This document shows positions 33,891 to 44,595 of a stretch of DNA of 64,000 nt, piece after piece. Each line of letters begins with the position of its first letter. Positions within the stretch are counted from its first letter, which is position 1. This stretch comes from Ipomoea triloba (Eukaryota > Streptophyta > Magnoliopsida > Solanales > Convolvulaceae). The notes under the pieces are model-generated. The model was not told the DNA's origin. It ran no database searches and saw nothing but the letters and a program-made list of their open reading frames with translations. The stretch spans positions 10,517,776 through 10,581,775 of the forward strand of contig NC_044925.1 of NCBI RefSeq assembly GCF_003576645.1. Direction: 5' to 3'. The translations under genes and the position numbers were made by a program.

Positions 33891-35537
33891 CACACCGTGA
33901 GTCTCAGCGTGAGTCCCTGATCAGAAACCCAGCTGAGGACTCACGCTGACACTCACGGTGTGAGTCTCAGCGTGAGTTCTTCAAGTTGACATCCACGCCA
34001 TTGTTTTGCTCCTTCGTTCCCCGGTGTGCCCTCGGGTGTTTTCCTTGTGCTTTAAATCTTCGTTTTCTCCACATATTAACCTCTTTTCATGCTTGTTTGC
34101 CCATTACTCGATGTTTTCTTCTTGCAAACAAAATACAACAAATTAAGCATTATTCCACATTCCTTTATATAGCATTTGAATAGAAAGCAAGCATAAATGA
34201 ACATAAATATGAGGCTATTTAATGACATATCAAATCTCCCCACACTTAAATCTTGCTTGCCCTCAAGCAAGACAAAACCAAGTTAAGCAGATTGAAATAC
34301 CAAGCCCCTTCAAAAGCAACCATACAATTCCAAAGATCAAGCAAATCAGTTGTGCACCAGAAGTCAATGATATGTTATTCCTCTTCCTACTTTGTAAAAA
34401 TGGGAAAGTGAGTGTGGTACCCTCAATTGACTCAAAATATAAGGACTCCAAAAACCCCAAGGTCTCTCACTGTTTTGCATGGTAAAATCTCTCAATCATA
34501 TTAATCCACAAGCAAAGGGGTTTGATTCAATCCACAATTTCCACAGGCCTTCCAAGCTGAGCCCACTAATGGGAACGATGCACACGGTCTTTCCAACTTT
34601 GCCTCATTTGGCCCCAAAGACCCACTTAAACAAGTGTGATAGTGTGACACAAGCCTCTCCACACGTTTTGGCTTAGCGTGAGAATCTCTCCATTTTCTAA
34701 TCACCTCTAGGATACCTCGTTGAGTCAATCGCCTTCAGAGCTCTACGCTTTTTTGAAGTCTGTGCAATGGTTGCCCAAATCCTACGAGATGGCTCACCTC
34801 ATGTTTTTCCCTCTCAATTAAGGATAGCTTAAAGTCTTTTTTAGCTTTTTCCATTGACTCTTTTTGCATCCCCTCATGCCTTTTACAATGGGAGTAAGGA
34901 ATCACACAATCTCACCAAAAATGAAAAATCTCTCCTTTTGCCATGTGTCACACAAAAAAAATTCAATTCCAGGTCATACCACCTTACTTACCACAAACCT
35001 TACCGTGAACACTCCCATTTCGAGAGATCTTTAACCGAGGTCTATGGAAATTGCGCATTGAACCACAAACAAGCATGCAAAATTGAATTAAAAACCTACT
35101 TGGGTCCTATACAAATCTCACTCGGTGTAAGGGTGGTTTCCAAAAATTTTCAACCAATTGAGCCTACAACACCCCCTTTTCACACTTACAAAGTAAAATG
35201 AACAACAACACTGAGCTTAAATGTACAACCTATTTACCCAATCTTTACAAGAATATGATCACAAAAAACGCACAAGGTACTCACAACAATCTCAAACCTC
35301 CCCACACTTAAAGGTTTACATCGTCCTCGATGTAAAGAGACAATTAACGCACAATGGATGAGAAATTGAAACCAAAGAACATAAGGGGAAGGGTAAGACA
35401 CAGCTTTAATTTGAAAAGAGCTTCACATAAGCACATTAAAGATATCCTTCCCAAACACAATAATAACACCTTTAAAAGTATAAAGGAAAGGATAGAAGTA
35501 CTCCCTCAAAATTGTGTGCACTGGCGGTTTTTAGCAT
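33891..35537. other. LTR end (to 34232) and non-coding interior of the Athila-like element
   Basis: 33891-34232 completes the 3' LTR. 34233-35537 is the 3' interior; it contains CTCCCCACACTTAAATCTTG near 34240 and CTCCCCACACTTAAAGG near 35300, but no long reading frame that I trust. On the minus strand, the polypurine tract before the 3' LTR is probably AAGTGTGGGGAGATT (about 34233-34247). Confidence 0.6.
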
Positions 35538-37497
35538 TCAAGCTTGTGATAATTCTCTCTTTCTCTCTCCAAGAATCCATATCAAGAAAATAAGAAGTGA
35601 CAAGCAAAGAAACAAACATAGTGAAAGATTTAAAAAAAATATTGCAAATAAGAACAAAAGAATCACAAATAATAAAGAACAATCTATCCAAGATGACAGG
35701 AAGAAGACTCCATTTTCTCTTTGCACTTTCTTCTCAAGGTATGTTGTCAAATGTCGCACATTGAGAAACTCTCTTAAGCTCAATACTAGCATATTCTCTT
35801 CAAAGTTTTGGCATTGATCTACTTCAAAGAATATGCTCTCATACTCCTTATTCTCTTCTTTTTGTTCCCTTTCTTCTTTCATTTCCTCTTCAAAATTCTC
35901 ATCTCTTGTCTTTTCTTTACATCTCTCTTCTTCACTCTCCTTCTCCTCTTCCATGATTTTGCAATGAACTTCCTCAAACAACACATTCTTATTTTCAATA
36001 TTTTCTTCTTTGTCCTTAACATCTTCTTCAATCTCCTTTTCCTCTAGGACATCTCTTTTCACTTCCACTTCATCATCCATAACTTCATCAATAATCTCAA
36101 CACAAGAACCAACACAATCATCATCACAAGTAATTTCCTCATCACACATATAACCCCATGATTTAGCACCATTATTACCAAGAGTAGTGACACCACAACT
36201 AGAATCAAGAGTATTACCATATGATGGTTCAAAGGTATCACCATGAGGTTCTTTATCATCCAACACTACTTCCACCTCCTCATTCTTGTTTTCTTCAAAT
36301 TCATTTCTATATCCCCTGTCTTGATATTCCCTCTCTTGGCCTTGCAACTCTTCACTAACGGGGATCTCTAGCTCGCTCTCCCTTACATCTGCAATGACCT
36401 CCTGTAGGGGCACATTGAAGCTCACTTGTTTCCTACGGTTATGTCCACTTTGATCAACACTTGGAGTCACTCTAATATTCTCCTCCATGCTATCATCTGG
36501 CACAATGTTAATTCCCAAACGCCTCGCCAATGCCCAAGTTTCCTCACTCAATCCATACTTTCCTTGCGACTTGGCATTGCACCCTTGACCAACTCCATCC
36601 CTCTGGTTCTTGTCCCTACATTCACATGAGAATTTTGCCTTACATTTATTACAATGAAGGTACTTATGGCATTGAAACCTATAGTGAGGGCCTTTACAAG
36701 CATGACAAATCACTTGTAAGTTCATATCCTCAAACATATGTTCCTCACTGGTTTTGTAGGGATCATTAGGATCTATTGGTTTGGGTTCCAACCAATGTTC
36801 ATACATGTGCTCAGTAATGGATTTCTTTTTGGGTAGAGGTGTGTTTTGAGTGTAAGGTTGTGGAGAATAGGTTTGGGGTGGGTAGGATTCATAGGATTGA
36901 GAATTGATGGTTCTTCTTAGAAAGTAGTCATTTTCCTCATCATAGTGGCTAGAGGGGTAAGATTGAGAACTATAGCCTGGGTGAAATGCACTCCTTCTAT
37001 CCCCCATGGTGCTCATAATAGTCGTCCCTTTGATCATGATATTCCTCCTTATAATCATCCCGGTAATACCTAGGTGATTGGTATTCCCTTGAATGATCAT
37101 AAGAGATGTCTCTTCATAGTGGTTGGGCCCTCCTTGAATGCTCATAATCATGATCATAATAAGACCTTTGGTAGCTCTCCAGTGGGTCATCATAGAAGGA
37201 TCTTCTTTGAGGTGGTGGTGGAGCTCTCCTTGAGTAGTGGTAATCACCGTATTCTCTATCATCATATTGAACTCTTGATGATTTCCTTCGTGGTGTGTCA
37301 TCATACTCATCATATGCATCATTATCATGTGTCCTTAGTAGTGACCTTCTTGGTTGATATTGTGCTATATAGTCCTCACCATCTTCATAACCATAGGGGT
37401 TAGAAAGTTGAGCATTGTAGCCTCCCCTTGTATGCCTATATCCTCCTTGGTCTCCATAGTGATCCTCTTGTGGATATCGTGCTTGAGAATACATCAT
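35538..37497 (-). pseudogene. Athila-like element protein: Tyr/Arg-rich start, Cys-rich core, acidic tail, C-terminal membrane stretch
   Basis: Translation from the ATG at 37497 gives a Tyr/Asp/Arg-rich N-terminus (MMYSQARYPQEDHYGDQGGY). A TGA at 37114-37116 interrupts it; the same frame then runs on, and a one-base slip in a G run near 37010 moves to the frame that stays open to 35538. That part holds a Cys/His cluster (CHACKGPHYRFQCHKYLHCNKC), then KYGLSEETWALARRLGINIV. A strongly acidic region of about 250 residues follows, and the C-terminus is hydrophobic (FVILLFLFAIFFLNLSL). It is the only protein of this element. I do not recognise a named family; by position it replaces gag. Confidence 0.6.
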
Positions 37498-37714
37498 AGA
37501 GGATCAACCTACAATCACAAAGACATGATAGTGTTTTGCAACTAGAAGTAGTTGCTTGTGAGAGTAGTAACAATAATTCAAGTATCCAAAAACTTCAAAA
37601 ACAAACAAAGTAAATTGCAAAAATAACAAGTAAATGATGGTGGTTAGACTCTCTAACTTGAATGATTTCCCATGTTAACCCAAATGAACTCATTACTCAA
37701 AAACCGATGCCATT

Positions 37715-37731
37715 CCCCGGCAACGGCGCCA
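37715..37731 (-). other. Primer binding site (tRNA-Asp)
   Basis: TGGCGCCGTTGCCGGGG on the minus strand is exactly complementary to the tRNA-Asp 3' end and lies two bases from the LTR end at 37734. It is the same site as in the element at 5683, which supports placing both in the Athila group. Confidence 0.9.
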
Positions 37732-37733
37732 TT

Positions 37734-39220
37734 TGAAAGTTGTACTTTAGTGGTGATGGAAATTAAGAGTATCGTTCTCAAGGAATGGCTTAATGGGAGT
37801 TTAAGTAATGAGGGGTTAAGCATAGGTTCATATAGTGTTTGAAAGCTAACCTAAAGAGATTGGAGTGTTGCATGATAAAGAAATCAATAACGAGAGAAAA
37901 TAAGGGAATTAAAAGATAATAAATGAAAAAGGGATTTGAACCAAACATCCTTGCATAAAATCCCTTGTGTCTAAAGATTAAGTTATGTAAGTCTAAATGA
38001 TGAACTTGGGGAAATGGTTTAAGTGCCAATGTCACTCTCGTGATCAATTGGACTATCAACTAATCCTAAGTCCCATTCTCATGGCAACTTGGTTAGAAGA
38101 GACAATTTAACAAACACTTTGTGTGCCTATTTCCTTCAAACTCCCTTTTTTCAAAGGTGAGTAAGAAATATGGGAGGTATGGCTATGGTGTAGGCCTATT
38201 CTCATAGGTGGAACACCAATTCCAAATATCTCTTGCATAGTTTGGCCAAAATTATGAAGAGTCAATTCAATTCTACTTAATTCATAACCAAGTTCAACAT
38301 TAAGACAATACAAAACCTAATTTATGCAATTTAATTCATATTGGATTCATACATCAAGGAAGTTCAATTCAAATCCTAAATATGTTTAACTACTCATACT
38401 TGGAATGTAAAACTAGAAGCAATTGAAGTAATAAACATAGAATTCAAAACTACAAGATATTTCAGAACTAACAAAATGAAATAGAAACTTAACTTGATTA
38501 TACTTGCCAAAAGAATTTTGGAAATTGAAGTTGAATTTCGTAATTACAATGGAATTCTCCCTCTAAATCTCCTCATTGATGATGGATTCCTATGTAGAAG
38601 TGTTCTAAGATGGGTTTGTGGAGAGAAATCTATAGGGAGAATTCATAAAATCAAAAAGTAATTAAAAAAAATAACCACCAATAGGTATTTATAGTTGGTA
38701 ATTCGCGCCACTTTGAAGGGTTTTAGGACAAGGAGTCACGGTGGGACTCACGGTGTGAGTCCCACCGTGAGTCTCAACGATCAGAAACTGATCATTGAGA
38801 CTCACGCTGACACTCACGGTGTGAGTCTCAGCGTGAGTTCAATCATCAGTTTCTGATCAGCATACTCACGCTGAGACTCACACCGTGAGTCTCAGCGTGA
38901 GTCCCTGATCAGAAACCTAGCTAAGGACTCACGCTGACACTCACGGTGTGAGTCTCAGCGTGAGTTCTTCAAGTTGACATCCACGTCATTGTTTTGCTCC
39001 TTCGTTCCCCGGTGTGCCCTCGGGTGTTTTCCTTGTGCTTTAAATCTTCGTTTTCTCCACATATTAACCTCTTTTCATGCTTGCTTGCCCATTACTCGAT
39101 GTTTTCTTCTTGCAAACAAAATACAACAAATTAAGCATTATTCCACATTCCTTTATATAGCATTTGAATAGAAAGCAAGCATAAATGAACATAAATATGA
39201 GGCTATTTAATGACATATCA
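37734..39220 (-). repeat. 5' LTR of the Athila-like element, with palindrome array
   Basis: This is the intact 1487-bp LTR. 38730-38965 is a dense array of short palindromes made of ACTCACGGTGTGAGT, ACTCACGCTGAGACTCAC, CAGCGTGAGT and GATCAGAAACTGATC. A TTATATA word (about 39150) on the plus strand reads as an AT-rich promoter-like stretch on the minus strand, upstream of the array. Confidence 0.9.
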
Positions 39221-39225
39221 GATTC

Positions 39226-39597
39226 CATGTAATCTCCAACATCACCCTCCTCATCCTTATTCAAAGGCTGAACCTCAATCTCCACCTCACTTTTCCATTA
39301 CCCTTCAGGTTTAGATACCTTAACTTCTGCCTCAATAAAATCATTGGCATCCATAGTTTCAACCCAAATCTTCAACATCTGACCAACTTTCACTCCATTA
39401 CTTAAAGCTTTCTCAACATCATTATCTGTTTGAAGTAAGTTAAAGCTACCATTTGCAAAGTCATAAATGTATGCTCCTATTTCAGAATAGCCTAGATCTT
39501 TTACCTTATCCTGGAAGAATTGTATGCATACTTCCTTAGCTGGCACACTTTCATAAATTTCTACATCACCCCCCATATACTTAAATTCAGTTTGCAT
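39226..39597 (-). pseudogene. MULE transposase, 5' part
   Basis: This is the start of the MULE gene whose rest lies at 18939-20380, beyond the inserted LTR element. It begins MQTEFKYMGGDVEIYE at 39597, passes one TAA near 39300, and ends in GDYMES at the target duplication. At 20375 the frame resumes with NRVTINVK. The stretch has the look of the N-terminal PB1-like domain that precedes the MuDR DNA-binding region in some plant MULEs. Upstream, the flank is gag of a second Sire-type element. Confidence 0.75.
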
Positions 39598-39689
39598 ATT
39601 TATTATTCCATTATGCTAAAGAAATATGTCCATTGGGACAAATTCATCCCCTGTAAAGCACCCAAAAAGTAATTTAAGAACAATGTATA

Positions 39690-42600
39690 AGTCCAGTTGT
39701 TACCTCTTGGTTGACCATTGGCAACGTAACCATTACGATTCTGTGCACGAGGTCTATACCGAGTCGCTTGATGACTTCTCGGGTTACCGTATGAGGAACT
39801 TCCTCTCATAGGTTCCACAACGTGTTTCAGCCGAGTCCTTAGACTGGCTCGTTGATTGTGTTTCCTTCCCATTATTAGCATTTCTCATTGGCTCAAGGTT
39901 TTCAGTTTGTCCTTGGACAAAAACAGAGTTTAAACCTCCACTAGTAAAAAGATTTGTTGGTCGCGTTAAGAGGACATGTGGAGGAGAGCTAGAGTTGTAA
40001 CCAAGTCCGGTTATACTCCCAGACGGTCTTTGATCATCCACCATCCGATCCATTATTCTGGACGAATTAGTGAACGTCGCAATTACCTCACGCAAGTTTT
40101 GCTCTCTATCATCTTTTGCTTTGCATTCTTCCTTAAGCAGATGAATTTGCTTCTCGAGCTAACTTATAGATTCAAGCATCTCAATATTTTTGGACTTTAA
40201 GTCCTCGAGATCTTGTCTTTTTGTCAATAGTCGAGCATTCTCTGCCTTAAGTCTAGAATGTGTACATTTAACATCATCGAATTCCTTCATCATTCTTTCA
40301 ATGCTTCCCTAGGATTCTCATGATAACTAGACTCAGAACTGCAATTAGAAAAATAGTTTTGAGAAGTTACCTCATCTTCTTCCGCCATGAGACATAACTC
40401 TTCGTCTGATTCCTCTTGACTAAAGAGACAGAGAAGTCCCTTCTCATCTTCTGAGTTGTCACTCTCTGAGCTAGAGCTCGATGTGCATGGCTCGTCATTC
40501 TTCTCTTCTGGCTTTTCTTCCACAGCCAGTGCTTTCCTTCGTCTGTCACTCTTCGGGTTGCTACCAGTAGGGGTGAGCAAAATGTCGGTTAACCGACCGC
40601 TAACCGATAACCGATAACCGAACCGACCGAAAAAATTGGTTATCGGTCGGTTACGGTTATTACTTCCAAAAAATTTTCAGTTTTTCGGTTATTATGCGGT
40701 TATGGAGGTCGGTTATCGGTCGGTGACCGATAACCGACATATAATATTATATATATATAAATATTTATATATTAATATATATATATAGTATATTAGAATT
40801 AAGTAAGCCCAAATCTGATAACCCAGACCCACTAGCCCACTGCCCACAATCCTAAGTATAACCAAAACGGCAAAATCTAAATCCTAAATCCTAATCGCAA
40901 TTCCCAAATCGCAAGTTCAGAGTTCAGACTTCCCACTCCTTAGTCGACGGCTCGACGCTCTCCCCTCCACTCGTCTTCTCCGACGGTCCGACCTCCATTG
41001 TTGCTCTATGAGTTTTCTCTAGTCCACGCCTAACAGCCTAAGTCTACGCCCTCAGTCCTCACGGCCTCACCGCCCTCAGCCCCTCACATCCTCAGACACC
41101 ATCACGCCGAGTCGCCAACGCCTACACCTTTCCGCCCAGTCGGCCGAGACGTAGATGCCGGTGACCGGTGACCCCTTTCCGCCCAGTCGACGACGTCGAG
41201 TCAGTCCGTTCGAGTGTTCGACAGTCCACCTTCGGACCTCCCCCCTAAGTAAATTTTTAATTATTGTCACTTTGGTTTAAATTAATGTGTTGATTGTTGG
41301 TGTTGGACATGGAGTCATGGACTGTTTTTGTAATATTTTTGTGAGTTGTGAATTTGCTCTTTCGACTTTGGGCAGTGCCTAGCAGTGGGCAGTAACATTA
41401 ATTTTGGACTAAACATTTAAAAATTATGCATGTATATCTAATTTTTTCATTTGACTTTGGAATGTTGACTTTTGGTCGGTTTTTTGGTAACCGACCGAAA
41501 ATCGACGGTCGGTTTTCGGTCGATCATAGAACCACCTTTGGTCGGTTTCGATCGGTTACGAGAGTCAAAATTCACGGTCGGTTATTCGGTTATTCGGTCG
41601 GTTATGTAACCGACCGACCGTTTGCTCACCCCTAGCTACCAGAGTAGTTGATAGGTTGCTCATTTGTATTAGTAGACGTACTCCTCGGGTTGTTATGATT
41701 ACCCAAACTCTTCCTATAATTGCCATATTCCTCTTGATGCTTCTTGACAATTGGATAGGGACATTCGGCTTTGAAATGTCCAGGCTTAGCTTCCTACAAT
41801 TGTAGCACAGCATCTGTACTTCCTCGGCATCACGTGTTCTCGATCCACTTGGTTTGTCAGCATATTTATGCCTCGACGGTCTTTGCTTGCCCGAGTTGTC
41901 ATGAGGCTGGTTTTTCCTCATGAATCTCTTGAACTTCCTCATAAACAAAGCAAGTTGATTGTCAGTAAATAAATCAATAGGGTTCGAATTTGACCTTATG
42001 GTTTATGATGAGGGCTGCTGATTCACAATCAAGGCTACATTTCTCGTCTCGGGTTCCTCCTCAATCAATGCTTCTTTCTCAAACTTATATGCCTTCAAGT
42101 CGCTAAAGATTTGAGTAGTGCTCGTTGTTTTGAGATCTCGATGGTCACTTATAGCGATGACCTTTGTCTCCCAACTCTTGGTCAGTCCTCGGAGGATCTT
42201 TAAGTTGATCTCTTTTTGTGTGAGCTTTTTGTCGTCTAGATCTCCGATGTCAGTTAACAACTTCATGAATCGTGCCTCCATGTCAGATATTGACTCCTTT
42301 GCTCCAAGTTTGAAGTCTTCGAATCTTTTCATGGCAATGGTTAGTTTGTTTTCCTTCTCCTGTTCATCACTTTCACCAATCTGCATGAGGGTGTCCCAGA
42401 TTTCCTTTGCGGATTTACACTTTCTTACTCTCGGGAACAGTGACTCGCCTAGAGCCTTGTAAAGGATATCTCGTGCAATGTTGTCGAGATTTGCACGAGT
42501 CATCTCCTCAATTGTTAACGAGGAATTCTCCTTGGGTTTCATTTCAGCTACTATTGGACCTTAAACAACTCGGCTTGGATTAATCTCCAAAATATGAATA

Positions 42601-42761
42601 GGCCCACCGGTTATGACATCCCACATCTCATCGTGGATTGCAGACAGATGAGCTTGCATGCGCACTTTCCAGTCATCAAACTTGTCTAGGTTAAACATGA
42701 GAAAATGCCTATGATGTTCCATTTTTGACATGTTTGCAAAGTGTGAAAAATAATTTTTCAA
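39690..42761 (-). pseudogene. Second Sire-type copia gag, broken
   Basis: In minus-strand order: MSKMEHHRHFLMFNLDKFDDWK near 42730; the gag core from 42542 (ARDILYKALGESLFPRVRKC, AKEIWDTLMQIGESDEQEKE, LKILRGLTKSWETK); a damaged zinc knuckle CYNCRK near 41810 with a frameshift that destroys the second half; then, beyond the hAT insertion, the linker (PTGSNPKSDRRRKALAVEEK) and the coiled-coil and Arg-rich end (HQATRYRPRAQNRNGYVANG) down to about 39700. Many stops interrupt it. It is clearly related to the gag at 30075-32029 but well diverged. It ends where the MULE begins, which suggests the MULE inserted here. Confidence 0.8.
40568..41634. mobile_element. Non-autonomous hAT element
   Basis: The inverted ends TAGGGGTGAGCAAA and TTTGCTCACCCCTA are flanked by the 8-bp repeat GCTACCAG (40560-40567 and 41635-41642), as hAT elements make. 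The ends carry many CGGTTA, CCGACCG and ACCGATAACCG words in both directions. The middle (about 40800-41260) has an unassigned moderately GC-rich stretch; no transposase is visible. It interrupts gag of the second Sire-type element. Confidence 0.92.
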
Positions 42762-42820
42762 GCTTTTGAAAAGAGATCACTAGGCAGTATACACGAAGTG
42801 TTCACCGTTCAAGGTAACGT

Positions 42821-43113
42821 GCTCTGATACCACTCGTTGGTCCCGATTGATATGGTGTGAGTCTAGAAGGGGGGGGGGTTGAATAGACTCACAAGGAATT
42901 TTAAAACTTTTTGCAAGAACGAACACTTAAGGTGGTTGAACTTCATCAAAGATAAACGCAGTGGATAGATAAAGTTTCAACAGATTTTAATATCACTTTG
43001 CACGAATTTGTGATTATGAAAAATTAGGTTTGGTTGTTAATATGCAATGCAGTGCGTAAAAATAAAGAGAGAAAGATTTAAAAATGGAATTAACACTTAT
43101 TTAAATAAAGTAA
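42821..43113 (-). repeat. Primer site and truncated LTR of the second Sire-type element
   Basis: TGGTATCAGAGC (42821-42832 reversed) is the copia primer site. The adjoining sequence CGTTGGTCCCGATTGATATG, with a G-run and TTGAATAGACTCAC, matches the LTR start of the Sire element at 32143 in layout and partly in sequence. The LTR is cut at about 43113 by the MULE-type element. I could not follow it beyond 44480. Confidence 0.75.
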
Positions 43114-43668
43114 TTAGTTAAGGAGTGAATTCATTTTTTGGTCCTATTGTTATTGTGACATTTCCAATTTTAGTCCACCTTATTAATTTTTACCACATTG
43201 CGACCACTGTTATTTAGCTCCTGCCACTTTTAATCCATCGTCAAATTTTTCGTTAAGTGGTCGTCCAAAATAAGAGTTTTTTGGTCTTTTCATGTTAGTT
43301 GGCCTCCTTTACCCTTTTTCACTGTGCTTTTACTTATGAGGCTGTATTTGAGTTTGCCCGTCGGAGGATTCATAACCCCTAAGTATACCCATTCATAAAT
43401 CCATTTAATTAATGGATTTAGAGCCTTCCATCTATCAAACTACATACAAATTTATCATAATTAGGTACCTATTTGGCCATTTATATATAAATGGGTTCAG
43501 TTCCCAGTTAACACTCTACACAAAATGTAATACAGAGTACATCATTAGAGAATTAGAAAAAAAAAAATTTGACCGTGTTGATGCATCATCACAGGCTCAC
43601 AGCTTAGCCAACATTCCAACCAAGTACTAAGATTTGTTGATTTAGTAAAGGGAATGAGGAAATCACAC

Positions 43669-43814
43669 CTCATGGAGTAACCATGTTCTGCTGCAAGCCC
43701 CAGCTTTTGACAAGGTGAACACCAACTGCTTAAGCTGTTCCTTCCTTTTCCACTAACTATAAAGACAATATTTTTCTTATCACGGCAGATTTTGTTTAAA
43801 ATGGTCAAGATTGT
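43669..43814 (-). pseudogene. Captured trehalose-6-phosphate synthase-like fragment
   Basis: The minus-strand frame gives LNKICRDKKNIVFIVSGKGR, then NSLSSWCSPCQKLGLAAEHG and YSMR. This matches the start of the phosphatase-like domain of plant trehalose-phosphate synthases, which has VFIVSGRGR...SL..W...C..LGIAAEHGY. It ends at a good splice-donor sequence, ATGAG followed by GTGTGA (exon end 43669). About 45 residues remain. It overlaps the last part of the plastid-gene frame in a different register, so the two are not fused in frame. Family recognition is from motifs only. Confidence 0.65.
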
Positions 43815-44218
43815 GCACTAGGTTGCTTCTCTCCTTGAAATCTTCCGCCGCCTTGTCCACTTCATGCGCCACGTTCGCTACCACATCCGCCACTTTCTCC
43901 ACCGTCTCTGCCACAGCCTCAACTTGCTCTGCACCGGACCTACTCCAAAATTAAACACCCATCACAAAAAAAAAAAAAAAAAAAAAAGAGACTAAAGAGA
44001 GATCTCATGGTATGTACAACAAACCTTGATCTTTTCTTAGTAGAGGTAATCTGGGAGGTTCTGACGTTGCCTAAGAACGAGAATTGATGATATTGAGGCT
44101 TTTGTTGAGATATGATTGTTGTGTGACATGATGGGTTAACAAAACCCAGTGTTTGAGATGTGTTTATGAAACTAGAATGGGGGATGGAGATCGAAGAAAG
44201 AAGAGATGATGCTGCCAT
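43780..44218 (-). CDS. Captured gene start encoding a predicted plastid protein, two exons
   Basis: Exon 1 is 44025-44218 and exon 2 is 43780-43939; the intron between them starts GTTTGT and ends in a TAG acceptor. Splicing restores codon 65 (AG plus G) and keeps the frame, giving a 117-residue product. The N-terminus (MAASSLLSSISIPHSSFINT) is rich in Ser and Thr, poor in acids and followed by basic KKRSR, as in chloroplast transit peptides. Exon 2 starts SGAEQVEAVAETVEKVADVV, a Val/Ala/Glu helix like those of small plastid envelope proteins. The tail after about KERSN is out-of-frame trehalose-phosphate synthase sequence. The parent gene is not identified. Confidence 0.6.
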
Positions 44219-44568
44219 GTCAATCCAACTAAGAATTTAAGTTTTCTTTTATCTTTTCTTCAGCAAAAGCCCAGCGAAAGGGTAAAGGAGACCAACTAAC
44301 ATGAAAAGACAAAAAAACTCTTGTTTTGGACAGCCACTTGACGAAAAATCTGACGGTGGACTAAAAGTCGCAATAGCTAAATAATAGTGGTCGCAATGTG
44401 GCAAAAATTAATAAAGTGGACTAAATTGGAAATGCCCAAATAATAGTATGGCTAAAAAAGGAATTCACTCTTAGTTAAGGTACTTAAATGTCTTTTGCTC
44501 TAAACAACCACAATTTAATTGTCTAATGATTTTTACTATACTATTACAACAATAGTTATAATACGTAT

Positions 44569-44595
44569 CCGTGCATCGCACGGAACAATACTAGT
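44569..44595 (+). mobile_element. Possible Helitron 3' terminus
   Basis: The perfect hairpin CCGTGC-ATC-GCACGG (44569-44583) is followed after seven bases by CTAG (44591-44594) and T, the structure of a Helitron 3' end. No convincing TC 5' end was found upstream. Sequences resembling Helitron 5' ends on the other strand (TCTACTATACTAATAATAG in reverse near 45275-45294, and again near 45320-45341) point away from it. Confidence 0.5.

Larger units (their letters stand above)
20381..34232 (-). repeat. 3' LTR of the Athila-like element, split by the Sire element
   Basis: The true LTR pieces are 22133-22874 (also shown as 20381-21122), 22876-23096 and 33886-34232. Compared with the intact LTR, 114 bp are missing at the N (22875) and about 66 bp of the palindrome array are absent before 23060. 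These lengths add up to the 1487 bp of the other LTR. Confidence 0.85.
20381..39220 (-). mobile_element. Non-autonomous Athila-like LTR retroelement inserted in the MULE gene
   Basis: The element is flanked by the 5-bp repeat GATTC (20376-20380 and 39221-39225). The 5' LTR is 37734-39220. The 3' LTR runs from 20381 to 34232 but is enlarged by the Sire insertion and the artefactual tandem copy. Both LTRs open TGAAAGTTG and end GACATATCA on the plus strand. The tRNA-Asp primer site is at 37715-37731. The 3.5-kb interior (34233-37733) encodes one acidic, Cys-containing protein and no reverse transcriptase, so the element depends on others. The LTRs differ at only about a dozen of roughly 740 compared bases, so insertion was fairly recent. 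Removing the element rejoins the MULE frame across GATTC. Confidence 0.9.
43123..44470. mobile_element. Pack-MULE-like element carrying two host gene fragments
   Basis: The inverted ends are about 195 bp long (43123-43317 and 44277-44470). They open GAGTGAATTC and are flanked by the 9-bp repeat TTAGTTAAG (43114-43122 and 44471-44479). Long inverted ends with a 9-bp duplication define MULE-type elements. There is no transposase. The interior holds a plastid-type gene start with an intron (43780-44218) and a piece like trehalose-phosphate synthase (43669-43814), both on the minus strand. Non-coding sequence fills the rest (43318-43668). Confidence 0.85.

Noticed and set aside
35354..35817. Plus-strand frames of about 80-100 codons
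   Set aside because: They overlap the minus-strand protein of the Athila-like element or its non-coding end and lack any domain.
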